Shown here piece after piece: positions 1 to 7,702 of a stretch of 64,000 nt of DNA. A program made the position numbers and the translations under genes. Origin of the DNA: Streptomyces sp. NBC_00457 (GTDB lineage Bacteria > Actinomycetota > Actinomycetes > Streptomycetales > Streptomycetaceae); the NCBI RefSeq assembly GCF_036014015.1, contig NZ_CP107905.1, forward strand, positions 8,184,001 through 8,248,000. The letters are read 5' to 3'. The notes under the pieces are model-generated. The model was not told where the DNA came from. It searched no databases and saw only the letters and a list, made by a program, of their open reading frames with translations. Position 1 is the first letter of the stretch. Each line of letters starts with the position of its first letter.

Positions 1-2
1 GC

Positions 3-125
3 AAGGCACTTGCCACCGGAGTCGCGGAAGAGCGGCCGGTCAGTCACGAGGAAGAACTCGAACTTCCCGAAGAGATCACGGAAGTCGAGGCGTCCACGCC
101 CGAAGAGGTGCCGGTCGCCCGATGA
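3..125 (+). CDS. C-terminal end of an upstream gene (partial)
   Basis: Only the last 40 codons are inside the window, in frame from base 3 to a TGA at 123-125. The visible peptide is very acidic (runs such as HEEELELPEEITEVEA), which looks like a disordered tail. Its stop overlaps the ATG of the next gene by 4 nt (ATGA at 122-125), so the two are probably translationally coupled. The function cannot be judged from the tail. Confidence 0.7.
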   Translation, partial: KALATGVAEERPVSHEEELELPEEITEVEASTPEEVPVAR

Positions 126-799
126 GGCTGCGGCTTCCGGAGGAACGCCCGACGGAGCCGCCGACCGGATACAAGATCGCCCACCCGATGCTGTCCCAGG
201 ACGGCACCCGGGCCGGGTTCACCGGTGTGTCGCTGGGCGGCGCGCTGCCGTACGGGGTTCTCGACGAGGCCCAGTGCGTCTACGGACTGCGGCACCGCGC
301 GCCGCACCGCCGCTGCGACTGCGGTTTCCACTGCGTGCATGACCGTACGGCGGCCGAGGCGCTCCTCACCACCGCCGAGCACCGCGCGGCCGTGCTGCTC
401 GAAGTCTCCGTCCTGGGCGCCTACATCCGGTTCGAGCGCGGTTTCCGGTACGCCCGGCAGCGGGTGCGCACCGCGACCGTCGGACCCTGCGCGTGCGGCG
501 CCGTCGCGGCGGCCCTCGCCGACGCCGGCTGGGGCAGGCCCGGCTGGTACGCGCTGGCCCCCTCCTGCGGGGGCTGCGTGCGCGGTCGTACGTCCGTGTC
601 GCTCGCCGGGTTCGCGCGGCTGGCGGGGGAGGGGGTGCGGGTGATCGCGGGGAGCGGCGGTACGGCGATCTCGGCGGCCGGTCTCGATGTGCCCGAACTC
701 GTCGCGGAGGCGGCCCTGTTGCAGGCCCGCCTCGACTGGTTCCAGACCCAGCTGGCCCGGCTCGGCGAGCGCGGGACCGGCGGTGGCGGGAGGGGGTAG
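122..799 (+). CDS. Conserved hypothetical protein, Cys-rich N-terminal half
   Basis: A 225-aa protein that I cannot assign to a named family; it resembles conserved Streptomyces proteins of unknown function. Cysteines cluster in paired motifs: a CDCGFHC element near residues 65-71 (following HRR), a CACG near 122-126 and a CGGC near 150, which suggests metal binding, though no classical zinc-finger spacing is clear. There is no signal peptide or membrane segment. The start codon is the ATG of an ATGA overlap with the upstream acidic protein, so it is probably the distal gene of an operon entering from the left. Confidence 0.8.
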   Translation: MRLRLPEERPTEPPTGYKIAHPMLSQDGTRAGFTGVSLGGALPYGVLDEAQCVYGLRHRAPHRRCDCGFHCVHDRTAAEALLTTAEHRAAVLLEVSVLGAYIRFERGFRYARQRVRTATVGPCACGAVAAALADAGWGRPGWYALAPSCGGCVRGRTSVSLAGFARLAGEGVRVIAGSGGTAISAAGLDVPELVAEAALLQARLDWFQTQLARLGERGTGGGGRG

Positions 800-864
800 C
801 GGGGGCAGGTGCGGGTACCCGGATGTTCCGAAGAGGCAGGGCACCACCCGGGAAAGGCACCACG

Positions 865-1224
865 ATGACGCACAGGACAGCGCCGGAGGTCACGGGCGGC
901 GGGGCCAAGGGCCCCGACGAACTGCGGCAGCAGCTCGAACACGCCAGGGGCCGACTCGGCCGTACCGTCGAGGAGTTGGCCGACAAGGCCCACCTGAAGA
1001 CCCGCGCCGCCGACCTCAAGGACAAGGCCGGCGCGATGACCGTGCAGTTGCGCAGCAGCGCCACCAAGGCCGGCCACACCGTGGAGCACAACGTCCCGCG
1101 TCCCGTCGCGAACGTCGTCCAGGCCGGCCTGCGGCACCCCCGGCCGGTCGTCGTCGCCGGCGCCGCCGCGGGCGCGGTGGTCGCGGCGGGCCTGCTGCGG
1201 CGCCGCCACAACGGCCACCACTGA
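865..1224 (+). CDS. DUF3618 family protein
   Basis: A 119-aa protein. The start ATG at 865 has GGAAAGG about 7 nt upstream; an in-frame GTG or ATG further up would lack this site. Residues 18-60 carry the DUF3618 signature (DELRQQLEHARGRLGRTVEE then LADKA..KTRA), a charged amphipathic helix followed by a hydrophobic Ala/Val/Gly segment near residues 92-112 that may sit in the membrane, and an RRRHNGHH tail. Related actinobacterial proteins lie near phage-shock-like or stress membrane proteins, but no function is established. The 3' end lies in a tandemly repeated sequence. Confidence 0.85.
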   Translation: MTHRTAPEVTGGGAKGPDELRQQLEHARGRLGRTVEELADKAHLKTRAADLKDKAGAMTVQLRSSATKAGHTVEHNVPRPVANVVQAGLRHPRPVVVAGAAAGAVVAAGLLRRRHNGHH

Positions 1225-1373
1225 GCCGCGTCGCGTCAGCTCCGGTCTTCCGTCGCGGGGCCGCCACGACGGCCACCACTTAGCTGCGCCGGTCAGCTTC
1301 GGTCGTCCGCCGCGGCGCCGCTGCAACGGTCACCTCTGAGCCGCCTCGCATCAGCTCCGGTCGTCCGCCGCGG
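1201..1373. repeat. Three imperfect tandem copies of a ~57-bp unit
   Basis: Copies start near 1201, 1260 and 1316. Each reads roughly CGCCGCCACAACGGCCACCA, then TGAGCCGC, then TCAGCTCCGGTCGTCCG, then CCGCGGG, with several substitutions per copy. Copy 1 includes the last codons of the DUF3618 gene and copy 3 supplies the last codons and stop of the convergent monooxygenase gene, so the duplication lies between and inside two gene ends. Confidence 0.75.
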
Positions 1374-1704
1374 GAAGTCCCACTCCGCCGAGGACAGTGA
1401 GATCCGTGCGCTGCGGTGGCGACGACAGCAGCGCGAGGACGTCCGCGGGGGCCGGAGCACCGGCGGTCGGCGGCGCGGCGAGTGCCGCCTGCGCATCGGA
1501 CTCGTCCCGCCAGACCTCGGTTACATGCACCGTGTCCGGATCGGCCGAGTCCCGGCTGATCAGATAGATCTCACAGCCCGGGAAGCCGTGCAGTCCCTCC
1601 GCGACCCTCAGCAGGAGCGCGGCGAGTTCCTCGCCCTTGCCCGGGTGCGCGGTCATGGTCATCAGTCGGCCGATCATGCCCGCGGATGTGCTTCGCGTGT
1701 TCAT
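1351..1704 (-). CDS. Antibiotic biosynthesis monooxygenase (ABM) family protein
   Basis: A 117-aa single-domain protein of the ABM (quinol monooxygenase, dimeric ferredoxin-like) fold: IGRLMTMTAHPGKGEELAALL forms strand 1 and helix 1, GCEIYLISRDSADPDTVHVTEVW gives the central strands with the conserved E-x-W, then a helix. Members oxidise quinols or polyketides or degrade haem without classical cofactors; the substrate here is unknown. The start at 1704 is the first ATG giving normal family length, but no good Shine-Dalgarno is seen, and ATG 1677 is also possible. It is divergent from a second ABM gene across a palindromic operator. The last nine codons lie inside a tandem repeat, so the C-terminus may be recent. 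Confidence 0.8.
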   Translation of the reverse strand: MNTRSTSAGMIGRLMTMTAHPGKGEELAALLLRVAEGLHGFPGCEIYLISRDSADPDTVHVTEVWRDESDAQAALAAPPTAGAPAPADVLALLSSPPQRTDLTVLGGVGLPAADDRS

Positions 1705-1736
1705 GGAAGAGAAGGTAATGCGCGGGCGGAATCGGC

Positions 1737-1760
1737 TTGACCTGAACCTTGGTTGAGGTC
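1737..1760. promoter_or_regulatory. MerR-type operator/promoter palindrome between divergent ABM genes
   Basis: A -35-like TTGACC (1737-1742) runs into an inverted repeat whose arms are GACCTGAACC (1739-1748) and GGTTGAGGTC (1751-1760) around TT; only one base pair of the arms is mismatched. TTGACCTnAA...TTnAGGT palindromes overlapping a promoter spacer are typical of MerR-family sites (SoxR sites share the CCTCAA/TTGAGG arms). No good -10 box was found at a 19-20 bp spacing, and no merR gene is in the window. Confidence 0.55.
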
Positions 1761-1805
1761 GGAGGGTGGTCGGTACAGGCATCGCCCAGCGATCAGGAGA
1801 CCGAC

Positions 1806-2507
1806 ATGACCCGCCGTACCGACGCCCACCCCGACCTCACCCGCCCGGAGGTCGGCGCGCCCTTCTTCAGTACCTGGCGGGTGGGGACGCCCGAGCGGCA
1901 GAAGCAGACCGTCGAGGCGATCGCGGCCACATGGGAACGCCGTCCGTGGCCCGCCTCTGACCTGCTCGGGTACCACATCTACACCGGGCACGACGGCACA
2001 ACCCTGATGCACTACTCGCAGTGGGCGAGCGAGCAGGCCTACGAGGCTTTCCGGAAGACGCATCGGCAGGAGCGCAACGACGAGATCGACACCGCGGTGC
2101 CGGGCATCGAGCGGCTGCACCTCGGCCGGTACCGGCGCTACCGCAGCGGCGACCGCGACGGCGACACGCGTATCCCCGGGTGCATTGTGATCGTCGACAT
2201 CGAATTCGAGGGACCCGACCCCGACCGGCAGCGCGCCTGGGTGGATGCGGTCTTCGACGCGCTGGAGAGCGAGGCCGACCCGCACCCCGGTGGGATGTCC
2301 GCCCACTTCCACCTGAGCACCGATGGCACCAGGGTCCTCAACTACGCCGAGTGGGAGAGCGCCCAGGCTCATATCGACGCGCTCGCCGCGCCGGGTGACG
2401 GTATCGGCTCGCCCACGGCCCAGTGGCAGCGCGTGCAGAGCTGGCCTGGGCTGAAGGGCAGCACCGTCAGCCGCTACGACCACGCCCTCGGCCTCATCCC
2501 CGACTGA
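1806..2507 (+). CDS. Two-domain ABM family monooxygenase-like protein
   Basis: A 233-aa protein. The start at 1806 follows AGGAGA with about 6 nt spacing. It has two ABM-like ferredoxin folds. The first, near residues 15-105, contains FFSTWRVGTPERQKQTVEA, the strand GYHIYTGHDGTTLMHYSQW and the helix QAYEAFRKTH. The second, near 120-225, contains IVIVDIEFEGPDPDRQRAWVD, the strand SAHFHLSTDGTRVLNYAEW and the helix AQAHIDAL. The S/A-x-W ending of each central strand matches the family. The substrate is unknown. The divergent single-domain ABM gene and the shared palindrome suggest joint induction, perhaps by redox-active compounds or antibiotics (inference). Confidence 0.8.
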   Translation: MTRRTDAHPDLTRPEVGAPFFSTWRVGTPERQKQTVEAIAATWERRPWPASDLLGYHIYTGHDGTTLMHYSQWASEQAYEAFRKTHRQERNDEIDTAVPGIERLHLGRYRRYRSGDRDGDTRIPGCIVIVDIEFEGPDPDRQRAWVDAVFDALESEADPHPGGMSAHFHLSTDGTRVLNYAEWESAQAHIDALAAPGDGIGSPTAQWQRVQSWPGLKGSTVSRYDHALGLIPD

Positions 2508-2565
2508 CCCCACCGAACACTTACCCCTCCTGGACAAAAAAAGTTTTCGGTGAGACCGTGGACCC

Positions 2566-3171
2566 ATGCTGGACGTGACCGTGATCGAAGACCCCGAGGC
2601 CGCAGCCGTATCCCTGGACCCCATCAGGGCCCGGCTGCTCGCCGAGCTGGCGGCCGGGCCCGCCTCGGCCGCCATGCTGGCCGGCAAGGTGGGGCTGCCC
2701 CGGCAGAAGGTGAACTACCACCTCAAGGCGCTGGAGCGGCACGGCCTGGTCGAGCTGGCCGGAGAGCGCCGCAAGGGCAATGTCACCGAGCGGCTGATGC
2801 AGGCGACCGCGGCGTCGTACGTCATCTCGCCGCTGGCGCTTGCCGCCGTGCAGCCCGACCCGGACCGCTTCCGGGACCAGCTCTCCGCGCGCTGGCTGCT
2901 GGCGGTCGGCGCCCGGCTCGTCCGGGACGTCGGTTCGCTGATCACCGGCGCGGCGAAGGCCCGTAAACGCCTCGCCACCTTCGCGCTGGACGGTGAGGTG
3001 CGGTTCGCCTCGGCCGCCGACCGGGCCGCCTTCATCGAGGAACTCACCGCCGGCGTGAGCGGACTGCTCCGCAAGTACGACGCCCCGGACGCCGAGGGCG
3101 GCCGCGACCACCGGATCGTCGTGGCCTTCCATCCCACGGTCAAACCCGAGACCACCCACGAGAGTCAGTGA
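2566..3171 (+). CDS. ArsR-family winged-helix transcriptional regulator
   Basis: A 201-aa protein. Residues 15-80 form an ArsR/HTH_20-type winged helix: SLDPIRARLLAELAAGPAS, AAMLAGKVGLPRQKVNYHLK as helix-turn-helix with recognition helix, then a wing ERHGLVELAGERRKGN. The C-terminal part has no Cys metal site, so this is not a classical metalloregulator. The next gene, an SRPBCC protein, starts 13 nt downstream; this ArsR plus AHSA1/SRPBCC pairing is common in actinobacteria, where the regulator usually controls the pair. No Shine-Dalgarno precedes ATG 2566. The leader holds an unusual A7 tract (near 2536-2542) for such GC-rich DNA. Confidence 0.88.
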   Translation: MLDVTVIEDPEAAAVSLDPIRARLLAELAAGPASAAMLAGKVGLPRQKVNYHLKALERHGLVELAGERRKGNVTERLMQATAASYVISPLALAAVQPDPDRFRDQLSARWLLAVGARLVRDVGSLITGAAKARKRLATFALDGEVRFASAADRAAFIEELTAGVSGLLRKYDAPDAEGGRDHRIVVAFHPTVKPETTHESQ

Positions 3172-3184
3172 CCAGGAGCGCACC

Positions 3185-3928
3185 ATGTCCAAGGAATTCG
3201 AGATCGCCCGCGAGTTTGAGGTCGACGCCACGCCCGAGGAGGTGTGGGAGGCCGTCACCGCCGGAACGGGTGGCTGGCTGTGGCCGATGGAGGCGCCCGA
3301 GCCGCGTGAGGGCGGCAAGGGCCCCTTCGGATCCACGATCACCGCCTGGGACCCGCCGCACCGCTACACCAACCGCGTCGAGGACGTCGACGGGATCTCC
3401 GAGCAGACCGCCAACCAGCTCGACTACACCATCGAGCCGCGCGACGAGGGCCGGCGCGCCTGGGTGCGGTATGTGCACAGCGGCATCTTCGTCGACGACT
3501 GGGACAACCAGTACGACGGCGCCAACCGGCACACCGACTTCTACATGCACACCCTGCGCGAGTACCTCACCCGCTTCCGGGGCCGCCCGCTCACTGCCTT
3601 CGCCACCTTCGACGGACCCGAGGCCTCGAAGACCTCCGACGCGTTCGTCACCGTGTGTCGCGCGCTCGGGCTCGCCGACGACACGGCGGAGGGCGAGCGC
3701 GTGCGCGTGCGGGGTCCCGAGGGCCAAGTCATCGATGCCGTCGTCGACTTCCGCAACCCGTACTTCCTCGGTCTGCGCACGGACGACGCGTTGATCCGCT
3801 TCTTCGGCCGCAACCACTGGGGCTACATGGTCGGTATGTCCGTCCACGACTTCGCCCCGGACGCCGACGCCAAGACGGACGAGGACATGTGGAAGGGCTG
3901 GCTGGACGGGGTGTTCAGCCAGCCCTGA
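3185..3928 (+). CDS. SRPBCC (AHSA1-type) domain protein
   Basis: A 247-aa protein, starting at ATG 3185 behind AGGAG, 13 nt after the ArsR gene. The N-terminal part carries the START/Bet v1-like opening IAREFEVDATPEEVWEAVTAG, with GGWLWPMEAP and later ITAWDPPHRYTNRVE, standard for AHSA1 proteins. The C-terminal third (FVTVCRALGLADD... FFGRNHWGYMVGMSVHDF) looks like a second, diverged half of the same fold. Such domains bind hydrophobic ligands or act as chaperone cofactors; the ligand is unknown. It is probably cotranscribed with and controlled by the ArsR protein. Confidence 0.85.
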   Translation: MSKEFEIAREFEVDATPEEVWEAVTAGTGGWLWPMEAPEPREGGKGPFGSTITAWDPPHRYTNRVEDVDGISEQTANQLDYTIEPRDEGRRAWVRYVHSGIFVDDWDNQYDGANRHTDFYMHTLREYLTRFRGRPLTAFATFDGPEASKTSDAFVTVCRALGLADDTAEGERVRVRGPEGQVIDAVVDFRNPYFLGLRTDDALIRFFGRNHWGYMVGMSVHDFAPDADAKTDEDMWKGWLDGVFSQP

Positions 3929-3938
3929 GCACACGGTG

Positions 3939-5765
3939 TTACGGGCGGAACCGCAGCACCTGCGGGTCGTGGTCGCTGATCTGGTCGTTGAACTCCGCGT
4001 TGATGTGCACGCTGTCGTACGTGAAGTCGCAGCTGTAGCGGATCGACGGGGAGATCAGGATCTGGTCCAGGACCTGGCTGTTGCCCTGGTAGTCGTACGT
4101 GTAACGCTCGCTCTTCGGCAGCGACTTGATCGCCGACCACAGGGCGCCGTCGGACTCGAGGATCTTCGTGGTGCCGGAGAACTCGAAGTCGTTGATGTCG
4201 CCGAGCGTGATCACGTCCGCGTTCCGCTGCTTGGCCAGGATGTCCTTGACGAAGGCGTTCACCGCCGTCGCCTGGGCGTGCCGCTGGGTCTCCGAGCTGC
4301 GGACCGGCGGCTGGTACTGCGAGGTCAGACCCTGGTCGCCACCCTTGGAGTTGAAGTGGTTGGCGATCAGGAAGACCGACTTCCCACGGAACGTGAACTC
4401 GCCCACCAGCGGCTTACGGCTGTTCGCCCAGGCCGTGTCGGCGGGATCGATACGACCGGGGGAGGCCGTCAGCTGCGCCCTGCCGTGCACCTTGGTGACG
4501 CCGACGGCGGTCGTCGCGTCGCCGCCCGCACGGTCGGTGAAGGAGACCCGCTCCGGGTTGAACAGGAACACCTGGCGGATGTTGCCGCCGGGCTCGCCGC
4601 CGTCCGTGTTGTTCGCCGGGTCGATGGAGCGCCAGTCGTACGTCGGCCCGCCCGCGGCGGCGATCGCGTCGATCAGCTTCCGCACCGTCTGATCGGCGGC
4701 CACCGTACCGTCGTTGGCCGAGCCGTTGTTGTCCTGGATCTCCTCCAAGGACAGGATGTCGGGCGACTGCAGGTTGTTCACGATCGCAGCCGCGTGCTCC
4801 TCGAAGGAGGAGTCGGACGGGTCGAGGTTCTCGACGTTGTACGTCGCCACCGCCAGCTCGCTCCGGGACTGCTTGCGGGTCGTCTCCCGCTCCAGGCCGC
4901 CGCTCTTCAGCGTGCCGATCTCATTGGCGACGAGCGTGTAGCCGCCGAACTGGTTGTAGTCCAGCGGGCCGGAGGTGGCGCCGGTGAGGGTGTCGCCCAC
5001 GTTCGCGGCCGGGAAGTCGGCGACCTTGCCGAGTGACTGGATCTGCAGCCGGCCGGTGTTCTGCGAGGTGTAGGTGCCGTAGACCGTGCCGCCGCGGCTG
5101 TTGCGGTTCTCCCACGGCTTGACCGTGACCCACAGCTCGGTGAACGGGTCGGTGGCGCCGACCACGCGGGTGTCGGAGACCTGGACGTTCATGCCCTCCA
5201 GGGACTCGTAGCGGTCCAGGGCGTACTGCGACGGCTGGAGCGGCAGGCCGTTGACCGAACCGTTCGCGGCGGTGTCGCCGGCCGGGGCGTAGGCCGCGGG
5301 CACCGACTTCGCGTCGATCTTCGTCGCGGCCGGGAGCGCGTTGCCGCTGGAGACGACGGTGATCGTCGGGCGGGTGATCTCGGTGATCGACTGGTTGCCG
5401 GAGGAGGTCCCGCCCGGGACGTACTCCGAGATGGTGCCCGACACGAGCACCGAGTCGCCGACGGCGACCTTCGGGGTGGAGCTGGTGAAGACGAAGACGC
5501 CCTCACTCGTGGCCGGGTTGTCGTCCGCGCTCTGATCCTGGATCCAGAAGCCCTTGGACTGGCCGTAGGTGCGGACGCCGGTGACGATTCCGGCCATGTC
5601 CGTGACCGTCTTTCCGGCGTACGGGGATATTCGGGTGGTGCCCTGAATGTCATGGATGCGCACGGTGTCCGCGTGCGCGGGAGAGGTCAGGGCGATGGTG
5701 GACGCCGCGGAACAGACGGCGGCGACGGTGAGCGCGGCGAGGCGCGTGGAACTCCTGCTCGGCAA
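3939..5765 (-). CDS. Secreted ExeM/NucH-type endonuclease (EEP fold)
   Basis: A 608-aa protein. I chose the TTG start at 5765 because GGAGGG lies 6-8 nt upstream and a normal Sec signal peptide follows at once (SSTRLAALTVAAVCSAA... SPAHA, cleavage before DTVRIHDIQG). The N-terminal ~270 residues are an OB/NucH-like region (GIVTGVRTYGQSKGFWIQD, FVFTSSTPKVAVGDSVLVSG). The C-terminal EEP nuclease domain shows YNVENLDPSD, the Mg-binding LEEIQDNNG, NHFNSKGGDQG, GDINDFEFSG and the final SDHDPQVLRF. It should degrade extracellular DNA or RNA, and so supply phosphate and nucleosides. It is convergent with the SRPBCC gene. The promoter region holds nested repeats. Confidence 0.88.
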   Translation of the reverse strand: MPSRSSTRLAALTVAAVCSAASTIALTSPAHADTVRIHDIQGTTRISPYAGKTVTDMAGIVTGVRTYGQSKGFWIQDQSADDNPATSEGVFVFTSSTPKVAVGDSVLVSGTISEYVPGGTSSGNQSITEITRPTITVVSSGNALPAATKIDAKSVPAAYAPAGDTAANGSVNGLPLQPSQYALDRYESLEGMNVQVSDTRVVGATDPFTELWVTVKPWENRNSRGGTVYGTYTSQNTGRLQIQSLGKVADFPAANVGDTLTGATSGPLDYNQFGGYTLVANEIGTLKSGGLERETTRKQSRSELAVATYNVENLDPSDSSFEEHAAAIVNNLQSPDILSLEEIQDNNGSANDGTVAADQTVRKLIDAIAAAGGPTYDWRSIDPANNTDGGEPGGNIRQVFLFNPERVSFTDRAGGDATTAVGVTKVHGRAQLTASPGRIDPADTAWANSRKPLVGEFTFRGKSVFLIANHFNSKGGDQGLTSQYQPPVRSSETQRHAQATAVNAFVKDILAKQRNADVITLGDINDFEFSGTTKILESDGALWSAIKSLPKSERYTYDYQGNSQVLDQILISPSIRYSCDFTYDSVHINAEFNDQISDHDPQVLRFRP

Positions 5766-5803
5766 GGGATCCCTCCGGGGATGTACGTGGGCGCCGGGAC
5801 GAG

Positions 5804-5875
5804 AGTGGTGCGAGGTGGTGCAGGGGTGGCGCGAGGTGGAGCCAGGTGGTGCGAGGGTGGCGCATGAGGCGCGTA
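5804..5875. repeat. Degenerate GGTGG-rich tandem repeats in the nuclease leader
   Basis: On the + strand the segment repeats elements such as GTGGTGCGAGG, GTGGTGCAGGG, GTGGCGCGAGG, GTGGAGCCAGG and GTGGTGCGAGGG, with a period of roughly 15-18 bp and drift between copies. It lies between the proposed promoter elements and the TTG start of the nuclease, so it would be in the 5' untranslated mRNA as a C/CACC-rich strand. No open frame with coding character is seen in it. Confidence 0.55.
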
Positions 5876-5946
5876 TGACGCGCGTAGAAAAGAGTGAACA
5901 GCCCAGGAAAGAGTGAACAGTTGTCCCCCTGTTTCTACGCGCGTCA
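5876..5946 (-). promoter_or_regulatory. Nested inverted and direct repeats upstream of the nuclease gene
   Basis: A perfect 15-bp inverted repeat, TGACGCGCGTAGAAA (5876-5890) and TTTCTACGCGCGTCA (5932-5946), encloses two direct repeats AAAGAGTGAAC (5889-5899 and 5908-5918, 19-bp period). On the strand of the nuclease gene the direct repeats read GTTCACTCTTT and so contain the GTTCA core of PhoP-type units, but 19 bp is not a multiple of the 11-bp PHO unit, so PhoP control is only a possibility. The rest of the 320-bp gap to 6085 shows nothing else clear. Confidence 0.5.
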
Positions 5947-6085
5947 ATCTCCTGCCTGATCACGCCAGTTGTCAAGGTTTCAGCCATGTACAGGGCCTGA
6001 CCGGGAGATGAACCGGGCGGCATGGGTGTAAATCCGTCTACGCTGAGCGTCTAAGTGGTAGAACGCGCCCGAGGAGAACCAGTTC

Positions 6086-7513
6086 ATGTCTGACAGCTCC
6101 CCCCTGCCGCCGGTGCGGCTGCACCCCGAAGCGGAGCTGGCGCGGGACGCGCTGTCCACGCCGTTGCTGTCCCGCGCGGCACGGCTCGCCCGCTGGGCCG
6201 GACCCGAGACCCGCGTCGACGCCGGTGGCGGGCTCGTCGACGAGCAGTTGCCCGCCGCCGCCGAGGCCCTCGGGCTGACCGGCGACGACGCCGCCGCCTG
6301 CGCCAGCGAGGCCTGGCGGGTGGCCGTCGACACCGGCCTCGTCGAGATCGCCGACGAGGAGGAGGGCACGGTCGTGACGGGCGACGACCTCGCCCTGCTC
6401 ACCGGCGGCTCGCCCCACGACGTGCTCGCGGTGTGGCTCGGAGCGCTGGAGACGGTGCTCGCCGACGCGAGCGTCCCGGACCTCGACGACCTGGTCGAGG
6501 CGGTCGACGAGGGCGGCGGCATCGACTTCTCCTCCCTCGACTGGGACCCCGAAGCGGAGGCGCAGTTCCTCGACGGAGTGCTGGCCAACCTGTATGTGCT
6601 GACGGTCAGCGAGGACGGTCCGGGCGGCGGGCCGGTGCCGCTGCCCGCGCTCGCCGCGTCCATGATCGTGCCCAGCGACATGGGGGAGCCCACCAACGAC
6701 GTCCTGGAGCAGGTCTCCGACGCGATGATGCGCCTCGACGACCAGTTCCGGATGCTGGCGCCCGTCGGTCTCGTCGAGTTCCAGCCGGTCGACGAGGCGC
6801 TGATGGCCGACGCCGACGAGGAGCCCGCGTCACCGGTCGACGACACGGACGTCTCCCGCTACGGCATGGTCAGGCTGACCCCGCTCGGGCTCTACGGGCT
6901 GCGGGCGCGGCTGCTGGAGGCCGGGGTCGAGGCGCCGGCCGTCGGCGATCTCGCGGACAAGGGCGCCGACGCGCTGCTCGACGGGACCTCCGTCTTCCCG
7001 CCGGCCGCCGCGCAGGCCGAGACCGAGCAGTGGCTGGCCCGCCGCGACCCCCTCGCCGCGGCGCGGGAGTTGCTGGCCGCGGCGCGCGGGGCCGACGAGG
7101 GCGCCCCACTGCGGAGGCTGCGCTGCCAGCAGGCACTGTCACTCGTCGGCGCGGAGGCCGAGCCCGCGCTGCGGGAAGTGCTCGACGACGCGGAACTGGG
7201 CGGGCTGGCGCGGGTCTGGCTCACCGAGCACGGGGCGCCGGACGTGCCCGCGCCGTCCGAGGCGATGGTGTTCTGGCTGACCATCGACACGGTTGCCGCG
7301 CAGCTTGCGGCCGAGGGTAATTCCGATGAGCTGAGGGGGCTGGTGGAGGGGCTCGCTCAGCAGCACGGGGGGTTCTTCGCGGCGGCCTGGCGGGTGGAGC
7401 ATCCGGCCACCGCGGATGTGCTGGAGGCGATGGGGCGGTTGCATCCGGACAAGCGGGTTGCGAAGGAGGCGCGGAAGGCGGCGTTCAAGGCGCGGTCGCA
7501 GCAAGGGGGGTGA
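6086..7513 (+). CDS. Conserved hypothetical acidic protein
   Basis: A 475-aa protein with GAGGAGAACC upstream of ATG 6086. I recognise it only as a conserved Streptomyces protein of unknown function. It is strongly acidic, mostly helical and rich in Ala/Leu/Glu, without signal peptide, membrane segment or catalytic motif. Segments such as [24 protein letters not shown] look like a winged-helix element, and residues 320-380 ([25 protein letters not shown]) resemble a HEAT-like helical repeat, so a scaffold or interaction role is possible. A dispersed repeat and the PHO-box promoter of the next gene follow it. Confidence 0.8.
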   Translation: MSDSSPLPPVRLHPEAELARDALSTPLLSRAARLARWAGPETRVDAGGGLVDEQLPAAAEALGLTGDDAAACASEAWRVAVDTGLVEIADEEEGTVVTGDDLALLTGGSPHDVLAVWLGALETVLADASVPDLDDLVEAVDEGGGIDFSSLDWDPEAEAQFLDGVLANLYVLTVSEDGPGGGPVPLPALAASMIVPSDMGEPTNDVLEQVSDAMMRLDDQFRMLAPVGLVEFQPVDEALMADADEEPASPVDDTDVSRYGMVRLTPLGLYGLRARLLEAGVEAPAVGDLADKGADALLDGTSVFPPAAAQAETEQWLARRDPLAAARELLAAARGADEGAPLRRLRCQQALSLVGAEAEPALREVLDDAELGGLARVWLTEHGAPDVPAPSEAMVFWLTIDTVAAQLAAEGNSDELRGLVEGLAQQHGGFFAAAWRVEHPATADVLEAMGRLHPDKRVAKEARKAAFKARSQQGG

Positions 7514-7540
7514 GCTTGTCGGGCGGGTGCGGGCTCGTCG

Positions 7541-7570
7541 TGGCTGGTCGCGCAGTTCCCCGCGCCCCTG
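7541..7570 (+). repeat. Dispersed repeat, copy A
   Basis: A 30-bp core beginning TGGCTGGTCGCGCAG and ending CCGCGCCCCTG, preceded by GTGCGGGCTCGTCG. The same core recurs at 43007-43035 (reverse), 51676-51705, 54054-54083 and 57851-57880, and as a variant at 38475-38529. This copy lies 27 nt after the stop of the acidic protein gene. Confidence 0.85.
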
Positions 7571-7609
7571 GCGGCGTTCGTGGAAGCGTGTGTTCTGGAG
7601 ATCCCCGGA

Positions 7610-7631
7610 GTTCAACCGCAGTTCACACGTG
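7610..7631 (+). promoter_or_regulatory. PHO box (two PhoP direct-repeat units)
   Basis: Two adjacent 11-bp units, GTTCAACCGCA (7610-7620) and GTTCACACGTG (7621-7631), match the Streptomyces PhoP direct-repeat consensus (G-T-T-C-A-C/A-C-C-x-x-x). The box lies 72 bp before the start of a PhoX-family phosphatase gene, the expected target of phosphate-starvation control. Confidence 0.75.
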
Positions 7632-7702
7632 AGCGGGAGCGTGGTGGCCGAATACCGAGGTTCGCCACCCTCCACGGCATACCCACCGTTACAGGAGTAC
7701 GC

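Noticed and set aside
3936..5036. A 366-codon plus-strand frame opposite the nuclease gene
   Set aside because: The minus strand encodes all EEP-nuclease motifs in order; the + frame has no ribosome site or recognisable domain.
5889..5918. A canonical PHO box before the nuclease gene
   Set aside because: The units contain GTTCA but repeat with a 19-bp period instead of 11 bp, so it does not meet the PhoP consensus; kept only as an unassigned repeat element.
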